From contig JAEURJ010000019.1 in the NCBI GenBank assembly GCA_016789305.1, positions 1-39,208 of the forward strand: a DNA stretch of 39,208 bases, given 5' to 3'. A model generated the notes under the pieces. It searched no databases, was not told the origin of the DNA, and saw nothing but the letters and a program-made list of their open reading frames with translations. The position numbers and the translations under genes were made by a program. Below are positions 1-8,423 of this stretch, piece after piece (the first letter of the stretch is position 1; the number at the start of each line of letters is the position of its first letter). The stretch is from Anaerolineales bacterium (GTDB taxonomy: Bacteria > Chloroflexota > Anaerolineae > Anaerolineales > Villigracilaceae).

Positions 1-107
1 AACCCTTTCTCTATGACTGCCAGCATCTGCTCGAAGGTTTCGCGCTGGACACCCGTTAGTCGTTTGAAGTCGCTATCTTTTAGTTGTTTGATGGTTTCAT
101 AATTCAT
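1..107 (-). CDS. Transposase N-terminus (partial, runs off left edge)
   Basis: The minus-strand frame starts with ATG at 107 and encodes 35 residues beginning MNYETIKQLKDSDF and containing KRLTGVQRETFEQML before leaving the window. The 'F-KRLTGV-xxTFE-M' pattern is typical of the N-terminal helix-turn-helix (HTH_Tnp_4-like) segment of IS5-family DDE transposases, which contacts the terminal repeat. The catalytic DDE domain is not in the window, so activity cannot be judged. The start lies a few tens of bases inside the presumed element end, as expected for these compact insertion sequences. Confidence 0.6.
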   Translation of the reverse strand, partial: MNYETIKQLKDSDFKRLTGVQRETFEQMLAVIEKG

Positions 108-150
108 GCGCCTATTATGGCACACTTATGCAAGAGGTCTATTATAGAAA
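1..150 (-). mobile_element. Left edge of an IS5-like insertion sequence
   Basis: A transposase start lies on the minus strand and its upstream flank at about 108-150 contains the AT-rich stretch ending in GACCTCTTGCATAA on the minus strand, which resembles the terminal inverted repeats of IS5-family (ISL2-type) elements. The rest of the element is outside the window, so the opposite terminal repeat and any target duplication cannot be checked. The exact end is uncertain by about 20 bases. Confidence 0.5.
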
Positions 151-218
151 AGCACGGCACTGACTATTGTGAAGAGCAGTGAAATAGCAGTAGGTGCATT
201 TGATTAAGAAGGAGCAGT

Positions 219-293
219 ATGATGACTTCAAATCCAAATAATGAAAAAAACGATTCGGGCGGGTATCGCAATAGGTGTTCGTACTATGTTTAA
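219..293 (+). CDS. Possible 24-residue leader peptide coupled to the hydrolase
   Basis: A short frame begins at ATG 219 (second ATG at 222), six to ten bases after AAGGAG, and ends with TAA at 291-293, overlapping the hydrolase start at 286. It has the only good ribosome binding site in the region. It may be a genuine coupled leader, or the original N-terminus of the hydrolase separated by a frameshift. The residues show no recognisable motif. Confidence 0.3.
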   Translation: MMTSNPNNEKNDSGGYRNRCSYYV

Positions 294-1410
294 TAACTTG
301 CGTGAAAAAATAAGAAGAATTCCGCTCTTTATCAAAATTCTTTCTCTTCTAATCCTTTTAATAGCCTTTGCCTATTTATCCATCGCTGTTACTGTATGGC
401 CACAGGATTATTTCTGGGTTGAAAGAGAGAATGCCACAATGCCTGTTTGGGTTCGGGGCAATATTGAGTCCAACGTATTTGTGATATTCAACCATGGCGG
501 CCCGGGCAGCTGTGGCACTTTAGAATCAATTGTCGATGTCAATCCGGGAAACGGCCGTATGGATCATGAATCCCCATTCAAAGTTCTGGAAGATAAGTAT
601 GCAATGGTGTATTGGGATCAAAGGCATGCTTGCATGTCTAAAGGGAGTGCAGACCCTAATGACAGTAGACCGGATGATTTTGGACAAGATTTAGCCGTCG
701 TCATTGATGAATTGGAAAATCGATATGATGTTCAAAAAATATTCATTATCGGTCAAAGTTGGGGACATACAGTTGCCATGAATTATCTGACCGCTGCGGA
801 TGATTGGCGCGAAAATCAGGGCAAAATTGATGGTTACATCATATACAAAGGAAATCACGATATGGCCATGCCCTATGAAATTGCAAAACCACAAATTCTA
901 GAATATGCTCAACAACAAATAAACAACAATACGGATGTAGAGCATTGGCAGGAAGTAAAAACATTTTACGAAGAGCGTCCCACCCTGACAACTGCATCAG
1001 ACTTTGCAGAGCATGGGCATTATGTGTTTAGTGTGATGGGAAGCCCTATTTCACTCTCTGATCGCATAGTAGCTTCAGTAAAAGCATCAATCTTTTCCCC
1101 TTTTAATGGACTTCCTGTCTATCCCAATAACAGGCGTACCAACCAGGCAGAAGAATTCATGTCATTCATTACATCCGATACGAGCATGGCAGAGGTTGTT
1201 CACAGGATTGATATTCCAACATTGCTGGTTTATGGAAGAAAAGATTTGATGGCGCCGGTTGGGGTAGGAGAATTCATATACAACGAAATTGATACAGACG
1301 AGGCAGACAAAACATTGCTGATCCTGGAGCAATCGCGTCACGGAGCCGAGAACGGAGACATAGAAATACTGCAAAGTGCAGTATTTGAATTTATTGAAAC
1401 ATATCGATAA
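286..1410 (+). CDS. Membrane-anchored alpha/beta hydrolase, proline iminopeptidase-like (S33)
   Basis: With the start at 286 the protein is 374 residues. Residues about 14-36 form a single hydrophobic segment after a basic N-terminus, giving an N-terminal anchor with the enzyme outside. The oxyanion motif HGGPGS (70-75), nucleophile elbow GQSWG (Ser158), acid Asp320 (GRKDL) and His352 (SRHGAE) form a complete alpha/beta-hydrolase triad. HGGPG is the hallmark of prolyl aminopeptidase-type S33 hydrolases, but the substrate cannot be inferred. An in-frame ATG at 241 has no ribosome binding site. A 24-codon frame (219-293) with a good AAGGAG site overlaps the ATG at 286, so the gene may be translationally coupled to a leader peptide, or its N-terminus may be frameshifted. 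No operon partner is obvious. Confidence 0.8.
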   Translation: MFNNLREKIRRIPLFIKILSLLILLIAFAYLSIAVTVWPQDYFWVERENATMPVWVRGNIESNVFVIFNHGGPGSCGTLESIVDVNPGNGRMDHESPFKVLEDKYAMVYWDQRHACMSKGSADPNDSRPDDFGQDLAVVIDELENRYDVQKIFIIGQSWGHTVAMNYLTAADDWRENQGKIDGYIIYKGNHDMAMPYEIAKPQILEYAQQQINNNTDVEHWQEVKTFYEERPTLTTASDFAEHGHYVFSVMGSPISLSDRIVASVKASIFSPFNGLPVYPNNRRTNQAEEFMSFITSDTSMAEVVHRIDIPTLLVYGRKDLMAPVGVGEFIYNEIDTDEADKTLLILEQSRHGAENGDIEILQSAVFEFIETYR

Positions 1411-1585
1411 ATAAAGCTAAAGGCTGGAACGATTTTTTTCGGTATCCCTAATTTATTCCACTGAGAAAAGCAGACCAGCACATAGCGGTCCGCTGTTTCA
1501 TTCCCCCAGATACCTGCAAATAATCCCTGGATAACTCTTTCGACGCATGACAGTAATACCGTCTAGCTGTTACATTGGGAGCAGG

Positions 1586-1867
1586 ATGATATCTGACAAA
1601 CGCAATTTCAAAACAGATCCAGCTACGCCAAGAGTCTACCAAATAAGACTTGAAGGTCTCCTGGGCGGTCAATGGACCGAATGGTTTGATGGCTTGACCA
1701 TCACGCTGGAAGATAACGGAGACACCATCCTGACCGGTCCGGTAGTCGATCAGGCCGCGTTGCATGGATTGCTAAGAAAAGTTAGGGATTTAGGAATTCC
1801 GTTGCTATCGGTCAATCAAGTTATGTCCAACCAAGAACAGGAAGATGCGCCGGATTTGAAGCAGTAA
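1586..1867 (+). CDS. Small conserved protein of the YQIRxEG type (unknown function)
   Basis: This 93-residue soluble protein has the core YQIRLEG, WFDGLTITLEDNGDT, TGPVVDQAALHGLL and VRDLGIPLLSV. A second copy at 11935-12144 shares YQIR-EG, W-EGL, DQ-ALHG-L and RDLG--L-SV, so the pattern is a real family. It has no signal peptide, membrane segment or metal motif. ATG 1586 was chosen because GGGAGCAGG lies directly upstream and similarity to the paralogue starts soon after; an in-frame ATG at 1547 lacks a site. It lies 73 bases before a membrane protein gene. From memory, such about 70-90-residue proteins are common in Anaerolineae, often beside regulators or membrane proteins; no activity is assigned. 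Confidence 0.65.
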   Translation: MISDKRNFKTDPATPRVYQIRLEGLLGGQWTEWFDGLTITLEDNGDTILTGPVVDQAALHGLLRKVRDLGIPLLSVNQVMSNQEQEDAPDLKQ

Positions 1868-1940
1868 GTTGAGACAAGCTGCCTGGAAAAAAGATTTGCT
1901 ATTTCAATATCACCTTGAGTGACAAAAAAAGGAGAAAAGA

Positions 1941-2357
1941 ATGGATATAAATCAGAAAGCCACCACAATGGATCGGAAGGTACTACTTTCAACAATATGG
2001 ATATTTGCAGCGCTCAACTATCTGTATTGCGACATTATTTCGTTAATGGATTCCGAATTACTCAGGCAATATTTGACCGGAAAAGTCAATGGCATGGAAT
2101 TTAATCAAGGATTCTTGCTGGGAGCCGCAATATTAGTGGAGATTCCAATCATTATGGTTCTCCTGTCCCGAGTGTTGAAGTATAGAGTCAATCGTTGGGC
2201 AAACATCATTGCCGGCGCAATAATGACACTGGTTCAAGCCGCGTCCCTGTTTGCCGGAACGCCAGCCATGTATTACGTGTTTTGCAGCATTCTTGAAATT
2301 GCGGCAACTGTCATGATCGTGTGGCTTGCATGGAATTGGCGTCACGCTGAAAGTTAG
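1941..2357 (+). CDS. DUF6326-like four-helix membrane protein
   Basis: The 138-residue protein starts at ATG 1941 after a strong AAAGGAGAAAAG site. Four hydrophobic segments are visible at about 15-37, 55-75, 85-105 and 108-130, with charged loops between them. Motif-level resemblance (ALNYLYCDI, a short EFNQGFLLGAAILVEIPI helix, a final WLAWNWR) is to the small DUF6326 membrane family, which has no known biochemical role. The stop is 11 bases before the next ATG, so the two are almost certainly co-transcribed. Assignment to the named family is from memory and is moderately sure; membrane location is more certain. Confidence 0.7.
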   Translation: MDINQKATTMDRKVLLSTIWIFAALNYLYCDIISLMDSELLRQYLTGKVNGMEFNQGFLLGAAILVEIPIIMVLLSRVLKYRVNRWANIIAGAIMTLVQAASLFAGTPAMYYVFCSILEIAATVMIVWLAWNWRHAES

Positions 2358-2368
2358 TGGAGAATAAA

Positions 2369-3094
2369 ATGAACACAAACAAAAATACCTCTCAATTCAC
2401 CAATGTATCACTACGTACGGCAGCAATTGTCGCCGGCTTGGGATTATTGATCATGGCGATCCTGGCACCCATTGCCCAGTTTGGTGTTATGCAAAAGCTT
2501 GTCATGCCCGGAGACGCAAAAGCCACAGTTGAAAATATTATGGCTTCTGCCGCGCTATTCCGCACAGGGATATTCATCTTCCTGTTCGTGGCAATTCTCG
2601 ATGTAGTTGTGGCTTGGGGGCTCTATACTTTACTCAAGCCCGCAAACAAGAGACTCTCTTTGCTTGCTGGGTGGTTTAGGGTAGTGTATGCTGTAATTTT
2701 TGCAGTCGCCTTGACCAATCTGCTTAATGTTTTGCAGCTTCTCAATGGCGTTGACACCTTGAAAGCAATTGAACTAGATCATTTGTATGCTCAGGGAATG
2801 TTATCTTTGAACACATTTCAATCTGGATGGGATATCGGACTGGTAATTTTCGGTTTGCATTTGCTGGTTGTCGGGTACCTGGCATTCAAGTCTGGTTACA
2901 TCCCCAAATGGCTGGGAGTTTTATTGGTCATTGCGGGTATTGGCTACATGGTCGATAGCTTTGGGAAGTTTCTTGTACCCAACTACAATGTAACAATCGC
3001 CGGCTTTACATTTATTGGGGAAGTGTTGCTCATCTTCTGGCTTTTGTGGAAAGGCATTAAAGGATTTGACAAAAAGCTGGAAATGAATAACTAG
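2369..3094 (+). CDS. DUF4386 family membrane protein
   Basis: The 241-residue protein starts at ATG 2369, preceded by GTGGAG six bases upstream; a GTG in frame at 2357 overlaps the previous stop and is less likely. It has six predicted hydrophobic segments. It also has the features I associate with DUF4386: an initial RTAAIVAGLGLLIMA helix, FLFVAILDVVVAWGLY in the second or third helix, a central YAVIFAVAL helix, and the LLVVGYLAFKSGYIPKWLG motif near the C-terminus. The function of the family is unknown. It forms a two-gene operon with the DUF6326-like gene. Forty-five bases after its stop an attC-like half-site begins. Confidence 0.8.
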   Translation: MNTNKNTSQFTNVSLRTAAIVAGLGLLIMAILAPIAQFGVMQKLVMPGDAKATVENIMASAALFRTGIFIFLFVAILDVVVAWGLYTLLKPANKRLSLLAGWFRVVYAVIFAVALTNLLNVLQLLNGVDTLKAIELDHLYAQGMLSLNTFQSGWDIGLVIFGLHLLVVGYLAFKSGYIPKWLGVLLVIAGIGYMVDSFGKFLVPNYNVTIAGFTFIGEVLLIFWLLWKGIKGFDKKLEMNN

Positions 3095-3139
3095 CAACAT
3101 TGTCATTTTCAGCCAGAGAGTCTTACCCAATAAGTGAAC

Positions 3140-3154
3140 GCCCAACAAAGCGTT
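3140..3154 (+). repeat. attC-like R''/L'' half-site (GCCCAACAAAGCGTT)
   Basis: GCCCAAC fits the integron consensus RYYYAAC and is followed by AAAGCGTTC, close to the classical attC 5' end. The same GCCCAACAAA(G/C)CGT string recurs at 24335 and 25108. No matching GTTRRRY site follows before the next gene, so this is at most half a site. It also forms a hairpin (GAACGC...GCGTTC, 3136-3155) that could have another role. Confidence 0.4.
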
Positions 3155-3248
3155 CTGAGAACATCACCGACATTCTCTTATCTAAAATGATTGCCCACGA
3201 TTTTCTTGGGCACACTGGATAGTAACAAATTATCGAAAGAGGTCTTCT

Positions 3249-4124
3249 TTGAAACTTAAAATCTCACAACTTGGAAAGCAATACCGGCGCGACTTCTGGG
3301 GCTTGAAGGATTTCAGCCTGGAAGTGCTGCCCGGCGTGCTCGGTCTGTTGGGTCCTAATGGCGCAGGTAAATCCACTTTCATGCGTATGCTGGCAACCAT
3401 TACCAAACCTAGTGCAGGCACGATCACTTGGGATGGCACAGACATTGCCAAGTCACCGGATACGTTACGCGCGGTGCTGGGCTATCTGCCCCAGGATTTT
3501 GGTATCTACCCCAACCTGAATGCAGTCGAGTTTCTGGAATACATGGCTGCCATTAAAGGTCTGGATGCCAGTTCGGCACGCCGCCGCATTGATGAGTTGC
3601 TGCAATTGGTCAATCTGGTTGAAGTGGCCAGACGACCTCTGGGTGGTTATTCGGGTGGAATGAAACAGCGCGTTGGCATTGCACAGGCCTTGCTCAATGA
3701 TCCGCAATTGCTGATCGTGGACGAACCCACTGTCGGGTTGGATCCCGAAGAGCGAGTCAGGTTTAGGAATCTGCTCTCAGACCTATCGGGAGAAAGAATC
3801 GTGATCTTGTCCACGCACATTGTCTCGGATGTGGAAGCCACCGCCACGCGCATCGCGCTGGTCAACAAAGGAAGTCTCTTGCGCGAAGCTGCACCTGAAG
3901 ACCTGCTCAAGGAACTGGACGGTATGGTCTGGGAATGGAGCGTTCCCAGCGCTGAACTGCCCGCCTTGAAACAACAACATATCGTCAGCGGTACCATCCG
4001 CCGTAGCGACGGGGTGGAGGTGCGTGTCATCAGCGAAAGCAGGCCCGAGGTCCAAGCCCAGAACGTGACTCCCAATCTCGAAGACGCCTACCTGTACTTT
4101 ATCGGGCGGGAGCATCACACATGA
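3249..4124 (+). CDS. ABC transporter ATP-binding subunit (ABC-2 export type)
   Basis: The 291-residue ATPase has every key motif: Walker A GPNGAGKST (35-43), Q-loop LPQD, signature SGGMKQR (135-141), Walker B LLIVDEP with Asp158-Glu159, D-loop VGLD and switch His190 in STH. The N-terminal FWGLKDFSLEV and about 290-residue length are typical of the CcmA/DrrA/bacitracin-export class, which energises ABC-2 permeases. Start is TTG 3249, six bases after GAAAGAGG. The stop overlaps the next start by four bases (ATGA), so subunit and permease are translationally coupled. Cargo is not indicated; the operon contains no peptide gene or two-component regulator. Confidence 0.92.
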   Translation: MKLKISQLGKQYRRDFWGLKDFSLEVLPGVLGLLGPNGAGKSTFMRMLATITKPSAGTITWDGTDIAKSPDTLRAVLGYLPQDFGIYPNLNAVEFLEYMAAIKGLDASSARRRIDELLQLVNLVEVARRPLGGYSGGMKQRVGIAQALLNDPQLLIVDEPTVGLDPEERVRFRNLLSDLSGERIVILSTHIVSDVEATATRIALVNKGSLLREAAPEDLLKELDGMVWEWSVPSAELPALKQQHIVSGTIRRSDGVEVRVISESRPEVQAQNVTPNLEDAYLYFIGREHHT

Positions 4125-5680
4125 ACGCCGTTCGCATCGTTTATCACCTGGCACGTGCCGACTTTTTAGAACGCGTGCGCCGTTACAGTTTCCTGATCAT
4201 GCTAGGGCTGGGCGCCTTTCTTGGCTTTCAGGTTGCGGTTGGCAACATCGCGCTGCGGCTCGACATCTACCGTGGGGAGTTCAATTCCGCCTGGGTCGGC
4301 AGCATGATGGCGCTGATCGGTTCCTTCTTTCTGGGTTGGTTCGGGTTTTATCTGGTCAAAGGCTCGATAGCACGAGACCGCGAAACGGGCGTGGGGCAGA
4401 TCATGGCGGCCACACCGCTCACGCGACTCCTTTATACTTTCGGCAAATGGGCCAGCAACTTTTCCGTGCTGATGGCCATGATCCTTGTGCTGGCTATTGC
4501 GAGCATCGGCATTCAATTCCTGGCCGGAGAGAACACCCATCTCGACCTGTTGGCTCTGCTGGCGCCCTTCCTGTTCGTCACCATGCCCGTCATGGCGCTT
4601 GTTGCGGCAATTGCGGTACTCTTTGAAAGCATCGGTTTCCTGAGCGGTGGCTTCGGCAATGTACTCTATTTCTTTCTGTTCTTTATGCTCTTTCCATTCA
4701 TTGACAAATTGAGCGCCATCAACCCCGCGCTGGAGCCCTTGGGGTTGGGATTGTTCCAGCAAAGCATGGGTGCCGCCGCCAAGGCAGCCTTCCCTGAATA
4801 TAACGGCGGCTTCGCACTTGGCGACCCCGCCACTGCTGGTTCCATATTTCAATGGACCGGCGTACATTGGACGTCTGACATCCTGCTTATGCGTTTGGCG
4901 CTCTTTGGCATCGCCATCGCACTGACCTTGATCGCCTCTGTTTTCTTCGACCGCTTCGACGCCTCGCGCCACAAGCCAGCTACAAAACCGATGAAGAAAA
5001 ACGCCTCGAAAACGAAGCCCGAACCTGCTCCCATTACAAAAGCGGACTCTGCCGTTCAATTGACCCCGCTAAAAGCATCCACGGGACAATTCGGATTTGT
5101 ACGTGTTCTGGTTTCCGAATTGAAACTGCTCATCAAGGGACAGCCCTGGTGGTGGTATGCCGTGGCAGGCGGGTTATTTATTGCAGGTCTCGCCAACCCG
5201 GTCGAGACCTCGCGCACTTACCTGTTGCCCTTTACGTGGCTCTGGCCGGTGCTGATCTGGTCTAGTCTGGGCAACCGTGCGATTCGGCACAATGCCCAGC
5301 AGATGGTTTTCTCGTCCGCCGCGCCGCTGTGGAGACAGTTACCCGCCAGTTGGCTGGCCGGCTTTCTAGTCACCCTGCTGGCGGGCGGTGGTGTTGCACT
5401 GCGCTTGATCAGTGCCGGCGACAGCGCTGGATTGCTTATCTGGATTTCCGCTGCTCTTTTCATCCCGTCATTTGCATTGGCATTGGGTGTCTGGAGCCGG
5501 GGCAACAAACTGTTCGAAGTACTGTACGTCACGATGTGGTATTTAGGCCCGATGAACAAAATCGCCGCACTCGACTTCATGGGTGCCAGTACACAAGGCT
5601 ATCCACTGGCTTACCTGGGCGCAGCACTTGTGCTGGTTGTGCTGGCTTTCGCCGGACGGGACAGACAATTACAAAACTGA
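4121..5680 (+). CDS. ABC-2 type transporter permease
   Basis: The 519-residue membrane protein overlaps the ATPase gene by four bases. The N-terminal half has the arrangement YHLARADFLERVRR, then about six hydrophobic segments with SIARDRETGVGQIMAATP between the second and third, a typical ABC-2 cytoplasmic coupling segment. A charged, Lys/Pro-rich linker (about residues 285-320) leads to a second bundle of about six helices, so it may be a fusion of two permease halves. Together with the ATPase it should form a complete exporter or membrane-modifying transporter. It appears G+C-richer than its flanking genes. The end (GRDRQLQN) is followed by an inverted repeat at 5682-5702. Confidence 0.85.
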   Translation: MNAVRIVYHLARADFLERVRRYSFLIMLGLGAFLGFQVAVGNIALRLDIYRGEFNSAWVGSMMALIGSFFLGWFGFYLVKGSIARDRETGVGQIMAATPLTRLLYTFGKWASNFSVLMAMILVLAIASIGIQFLAGENTHLDLLALLAPFLFVTMPVMALVAAIAVLFESIGFLSGGFGNVLYFFLFFMLFPFIDKLSAINPALEPLGLGLFQQSMGAAAKAAFPEYNGGFALGDPATAGSIFQWTGVHWTSDILLMRLALFGIAIALTLIASVFFDRFDASRHKPATKPMKKNASKTKPEPAPITKADSAVQLTPLKASTGQFGFVRVLVSELKLLIKGQPWWWYAVAGGLFIAGLANPVETSRTYLLPFTWLWPVLIWSSLGNRAIRHNAQQMVFSSAAPLWRQLPASWLAGFLVTLLAGGGVALRLISAGDSAGLLIWISAALFIPSFALALGVWSRGNKLFEVLYVTMWYLGPMNKIAALDFMGASTQGYPLAYLGAALVLVVLAFAGRDRQLQN

Positions 5681-5681
5681 A

Positions 5682-5702
5682 TGTCCAATTTATTGGAACA
5701 TG
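5682..5702 (+). terminator. Inverted repeat after the ABC operon
   Basis: ATGTCCAAT-TT-ATTGGAACAT is an imperfect palindrome one base after the permease stop. It has nine paired bases and one bulge but no clear T-tract, so it may be a weak terminator, a processing hairpin or a protein-binding site. Confidence 0.3.
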
Positions 5703-5752
5703 AATCACCTTTTGGTTTACAACACTTTAGAAGTTATGCCGCAGGCTGGTGA

Positions 5753-5766
5753 AACAACCGTTAGGC
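5753..5766 (+). repeat. attC-like R' site (AACAACCGTTAGGC)
   Basis: GTTAGGC at 5760-5766 matches the integron simple-site consensus GTTRRRY and is preceded by AACC, as in environmental attC 3' ends. Similar sequences (AACCGTTAGGT, AACCGCTAGAC) lie at 24343 and 26823, each followed by GTTAG eight bases later and then a gene start within 20-50 bases. No paired R'' site was found upstream. Confidence 0.35.
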
Positions 5767-5787
5767 GGTTAGGAAAGGAAATTACAA

Positions 5788-6867
5788 ATGCAAAAAAGTA
5801 AACGTATCGTTCAAATACTTAGAATAATCATGCCTATCGTGGGAATAATCTGTATCGTGATATTCCCGCCCTGGGACGGAATATGGGCTTCGATAGCACC
5901 ATTACCTGATACTGTCCAGGAACAAGTCGATGACGCAATTGGTTATGGATTGGATGGAATTATTGTGTATGTGGATGAAGCAGACCAACCACCAGCATTT
6001 TATTCTGCTGGTTGGAAAAATAAAGTGACGCAAATGCCAGCTGATCCGCAGGCCTTGTTCAAAATTGGCAGTATCAGCAAACTATATATCGCCACCGCCG
6101 TCGCCAAATTGGTCAATAACGGGAGTTTGTCACTGGATGAAACCCTCGCCGATTATTTGCCTGAACTTGCAGGCAGAATTGAATATGCAGATCAGATTAC
6201 TCTGAGAATGATGGTGCAGCACCGCAGCGGCATTCCAAATTTCACGGACCAGGACGAGTTCGACTGGTTCACTCCGCAGACAGACATCGACAGAGCCCTG
6301 GAACTGGTTTTAGATAAACCCGCAGATTTTGAGCCTGATGCACGTACCAGTTATTCCAATACGAATTATCTGTTGATTGGCCGCATCCTGGACAAAGTGT
6401 TGGGATACAGTCACCATCAATATATCGATGAAGAAATATTGGCTCCTCTTGGGTTAACGAATACGTACAGTTTGCTCAGTCAAGTGGAAGATAAAGATGT
6501 GGTCAGCGGGTTCTGGTATGGATATGACGACGATCTGATGGAGCTTGATTTTGTCATTCCCGGTGGATCGATGGTCGCGACTGCACAGGATGTCGGAATA
6601 TTTCTGAGAGCATTGAATGATGGCTCATTGCTGAATAACGATGAGCAGGCTATTTACTCATCTATTTACGAGTATGGACATACCGGCTGGTTACCAGGCT
6701 ACCAGAGTATTGCACGCTATCACGAGGACATTGATACGGTCATCGTTCAGTTTGTGAATACAACGGGGGGAACCCCGCTGGTTCCGTTATTCGATACACA
6801 GGGCGGAACCAAGGTGATGGTATCGGACGCTGTTTACAACCGTATTGTCAAAATTCTACATAGGTAA
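5788..6867 (+). CDS. Serine hydrolase, class C beta-lactamase/DD-peptidase fold
   Basis: The 359-residue protein starts after AAAGGAAA. A hydrophobic segment at about 11-30 suggests an uncleaved anchor or signal peptide and an extracytoplasmic enzyme. The serine beta-lactamase-like motifs are complete: S95-I-S-K98 (nucleophile and general base), Y189-S-N191, and H298-T-G300 in GHTGWLPG. HTG in place of KTG is usual in class C-like esterases and peptidases of this superfamily, so it need not be a beta-lactamase; it could act on D-Ala peptides, esters or cell-wall fragments. The gene follows an attC-like R' site by 21 bases and is 20 bases before the next hydrolase gene, so the two are probably co-transcribed. 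Confidence 0.88.
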   Translation: MQKSKRIVQILRIIMPIVGIICIVIFPPWDGIWASIAPLPDTVQEQVDDAIGYGLDGIIVYVDEADQPPAFYSAGWKNKVTQMPADPQALFKIGSISKLYIATAVAKLVNNGSLSLDETLADYLPELAGRIEYADQITLRMMVQHRSGIPNFTDQDEFDWFTPQTDIDRALELVLDKPADFEPDARTSYSNTNYLLIGRILDKVLGYSHHQYIDEEILAPLGLTNTYSLLSQVEDKDVVSGFWYGYDDDLMELDFVIPGGSMVATAQDVGIFLRALNDGSLLNNDEQAIYSSIYEYGHTGWLPGYQSIARYHEDIDTVIVQFVNTTGGTPLVPLFDTQGGTKVMVSDAVYNRIVKILHR

Positions 6868-6887
6868 TAAATTCATTGGAGATCCTT

Positions 6888-7799
6888 ATGCCTGAAGCAT
6901 CTTTTTCATTCGATGAACTGCAATCAGCAAACACTGTTGAATTACCCAACCCCGAGACACTCACAGCCAGCGATGGCGTTACCCTGTCTTATCGACGCTA
7001 TACTCCTATAACACCTCGCGCAGTGGTATTGTTCTATCATGGCGGCGGAGCACATAGCGGAGCAGGCTATCAATTTCTTGGTAACGGACTACAAAACGAA
7101 TTTGATATAGCAGTCTATATGCCCGATATTCGTGGTCATGGTGCTTCAGAAGGACCTGGTGGCGATACTCCCAATCCCGGGCAAGTTTGGAAAGATATAA
7201 CCACTTTCATAAAACACATTCACGCTGAATTTCCTCAATTACCACTCTTCCTCGGAGGACATTCATCAGGCGCAGGACTGATCCTCAACTATGCCAGCCA
7301 GCCAAACCATGAATCTGTTGACAACTACATTTTCCTTTCACCAGAGTTCGGGTTTCGTGCTAAAACTGCACGCCCCACCCTCGTCACATCCTTCGCGACG
7401 GTAAATACTTTACCCTTCATTATCAATGCCATGAGCGGCGGCCTATTGGGCGGTCATTCCCGTGCTGTTCGGTTTAACTATCCAACTGAATTGTTGGCTT
7501 CCGATAAAGGCTTGGTTTCCTCTTACACTGTCAATATGGCAAACGCAATTACACCTTATGCACCTCACCAGCAATTTACCAACCTTGATCGTGCATTTGG
7601 TCTATGGATTGGCACGGATGATGAGCTGATATTTCCGAGCGAGGTGTTGGCATTTGCCGATTTGGCAGTATCGGTTCGAGCCGCTTCTGAAGCAGGCAGT
7701 ATTTCCAAAGCAAAACATCTTTCGGTTTTGGTGAATGCACACGCGACAATCGGACCTTGGATTGCGCGCCTTGTTCAAAGGAAAAACACCTTGAGGTAA
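6888..7799 (+). CDS. Alpha/beta hydrolase, monoacylglycerol lipase/lysophospholipase-like
   Basis: Start ATG 6888 lies six bases after GGAG; an in-frame TTG at 6876 is less likely. The 303-residue cytoplasmic-type protein has the order of the serine aminopeptidase S33/Hydrolase_4 family: oxyanion segment FYHGGGAHSG, PDIRGHGASEG, nucleophile elbow GHSSG with Ser126, Asp244/Asp245 in IGTDDELIFP, and catalytic His285 (NAHATIG). The RGHG-S-G motif is characteristic of monoglyceride lipase-like enzymes that cleave acyl or phospho esters. It shares a short intergenic gap with the upstream serine hydrolase, so the pair may remodel envelope components. A small hairpin follows the stop. Confidence 0.87.
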   Translation: MPEASFSFDELQSANTVELPNPETLTASDGVTLSYRRYTPITPRAVVLFYHGGGAHSGAGYQFLGNGLQNEFDIAVYMPDIRGHGASEGPGGDTPNPGQVWKDITTFIKHIHAEFPQLPLFLGGHSSGAGLILNYASQPNHESVDNYIFLSPEFGFRAKTARPTLVTSFATVNTLPFIINAMSGGLLGGHSRAVRFNYPTELLASDKGLVSSYTVNMANAITPYAPHQQFTNLDRAFGLWIGTDDELIFPSEVLAFADLAVSVRAASEAGSISKAKHLSVLVNAHATIGPWIARLVQRKNTLR

Positions 7800-7812
7800 T
7801 AACACGCCTGTC

Positions 7813-7840
7813 AACACCAATTACTATGGTGTTTATCTTA
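7813..7840 (+). terminator. Probable terminator after the hydrolase pair
   Basis: AACACCA (7813-7819) pairs perfectly with TGGTGTT (7827-7833) across a seven-base loop, followed by the T/A-rich TATCTTA. The stem is short, so termination may be partial. Confidence 0.45.
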
Positions 7841-7941
7841 ACCATTTCACCTAACCGGACATGATTGTCCCTGACCCATACTGACCCTTAAAACAACCCT
7901 TCCATCCCTTGTTTTACACGAAAAATGTGTCGGATTGTGAG

Positions 7942-8423
7942 TATCCCTGCCCAGGTGGGTACGCAGGAGACGCTGTCAAACCCTGCACCTGTGCCCCGGC
8001 TGTCGTTACCAAATACCAAAAACGCATTTCCGGTCCATTACTTGACCGCATCGACATCCACATCGAAGTCCCCAGAGTTGACTACGAAAAACTCAGCGGA
8101 AATAAACTCGGTGAAACCAGCGAGTCCATCCGCGAGCGCGTGCAAACCGCCAGAGATATACAAAATCAACGCTTTGCCAATTCCACTGATATCATCTACA
8201 ACGCAGACATGCGCATCAGCGAAGTCAGACAATTTTTCCAACTCCAACCCGAAGGTCAGAGTCTGATGCGGGCGGCGCAGATTCAACTCAACTTGTCGGC
8301 AAGAGCCTATCATCGTATCCTCAAGTTGTCACGCACCAACGCAGATATGGAAGGAGTGATGAGATTCAGTCCACACATCTGGCGGAGGTGCTGCAATATC
8401 ATCCAAGGATCTTGATAGGGTGA
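7942..8423 (+). pseudogene. comM: comM/yifB C-terminal fragment, copy 1 (frameshifted)
   Basis: The frame reads YPCPGGYAGD, CTCAPAVVTKYQKRISGP, LLDRIDIHIEVPRVDY, YNADMRISEVRQFF, QPEGQSLMRAA and LNLSARAYHRILKLSRT. This is the Cys-rich (NPCPCGYYGD-like) and Mg-chelatase C-terminal region of ComM/YifB, a helicase-like AAA+ protein acting in recombination during transformation. The AAA+ core and N-terminus are missing. A one-base loss near 8346-8355 shifts the frame; in the other frame SDEIQSTHLAEVLQYHPRIL continues to TGA at 8421-8423, so the original 3' end is present. The Cys motif is also altered (PGG for PCG). It is one of four same-strand copies in the window and is not expected to be functional. 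Confidence 0.85.

Noticed and set aside
3136..3155. GAACGC-N8-GCGTTC as an intrinsic terminator of the DUF4386 operon
   Set aside because: The six-base stem has no T-tract after it; the recurring GCCCAACAAA-CGT core at other loci makes an attC-like half-site a better explanation.
4202..5059. 285-codon open frame on the minus strand within the ABC permease gene
   Set aside because: Its composition is low-complexity and charged (Glu/Gln/Gly/His-rich), with no domain; it is the antisense shadow of a G+C-rich membrane protein gene with clear homology on the + strand.
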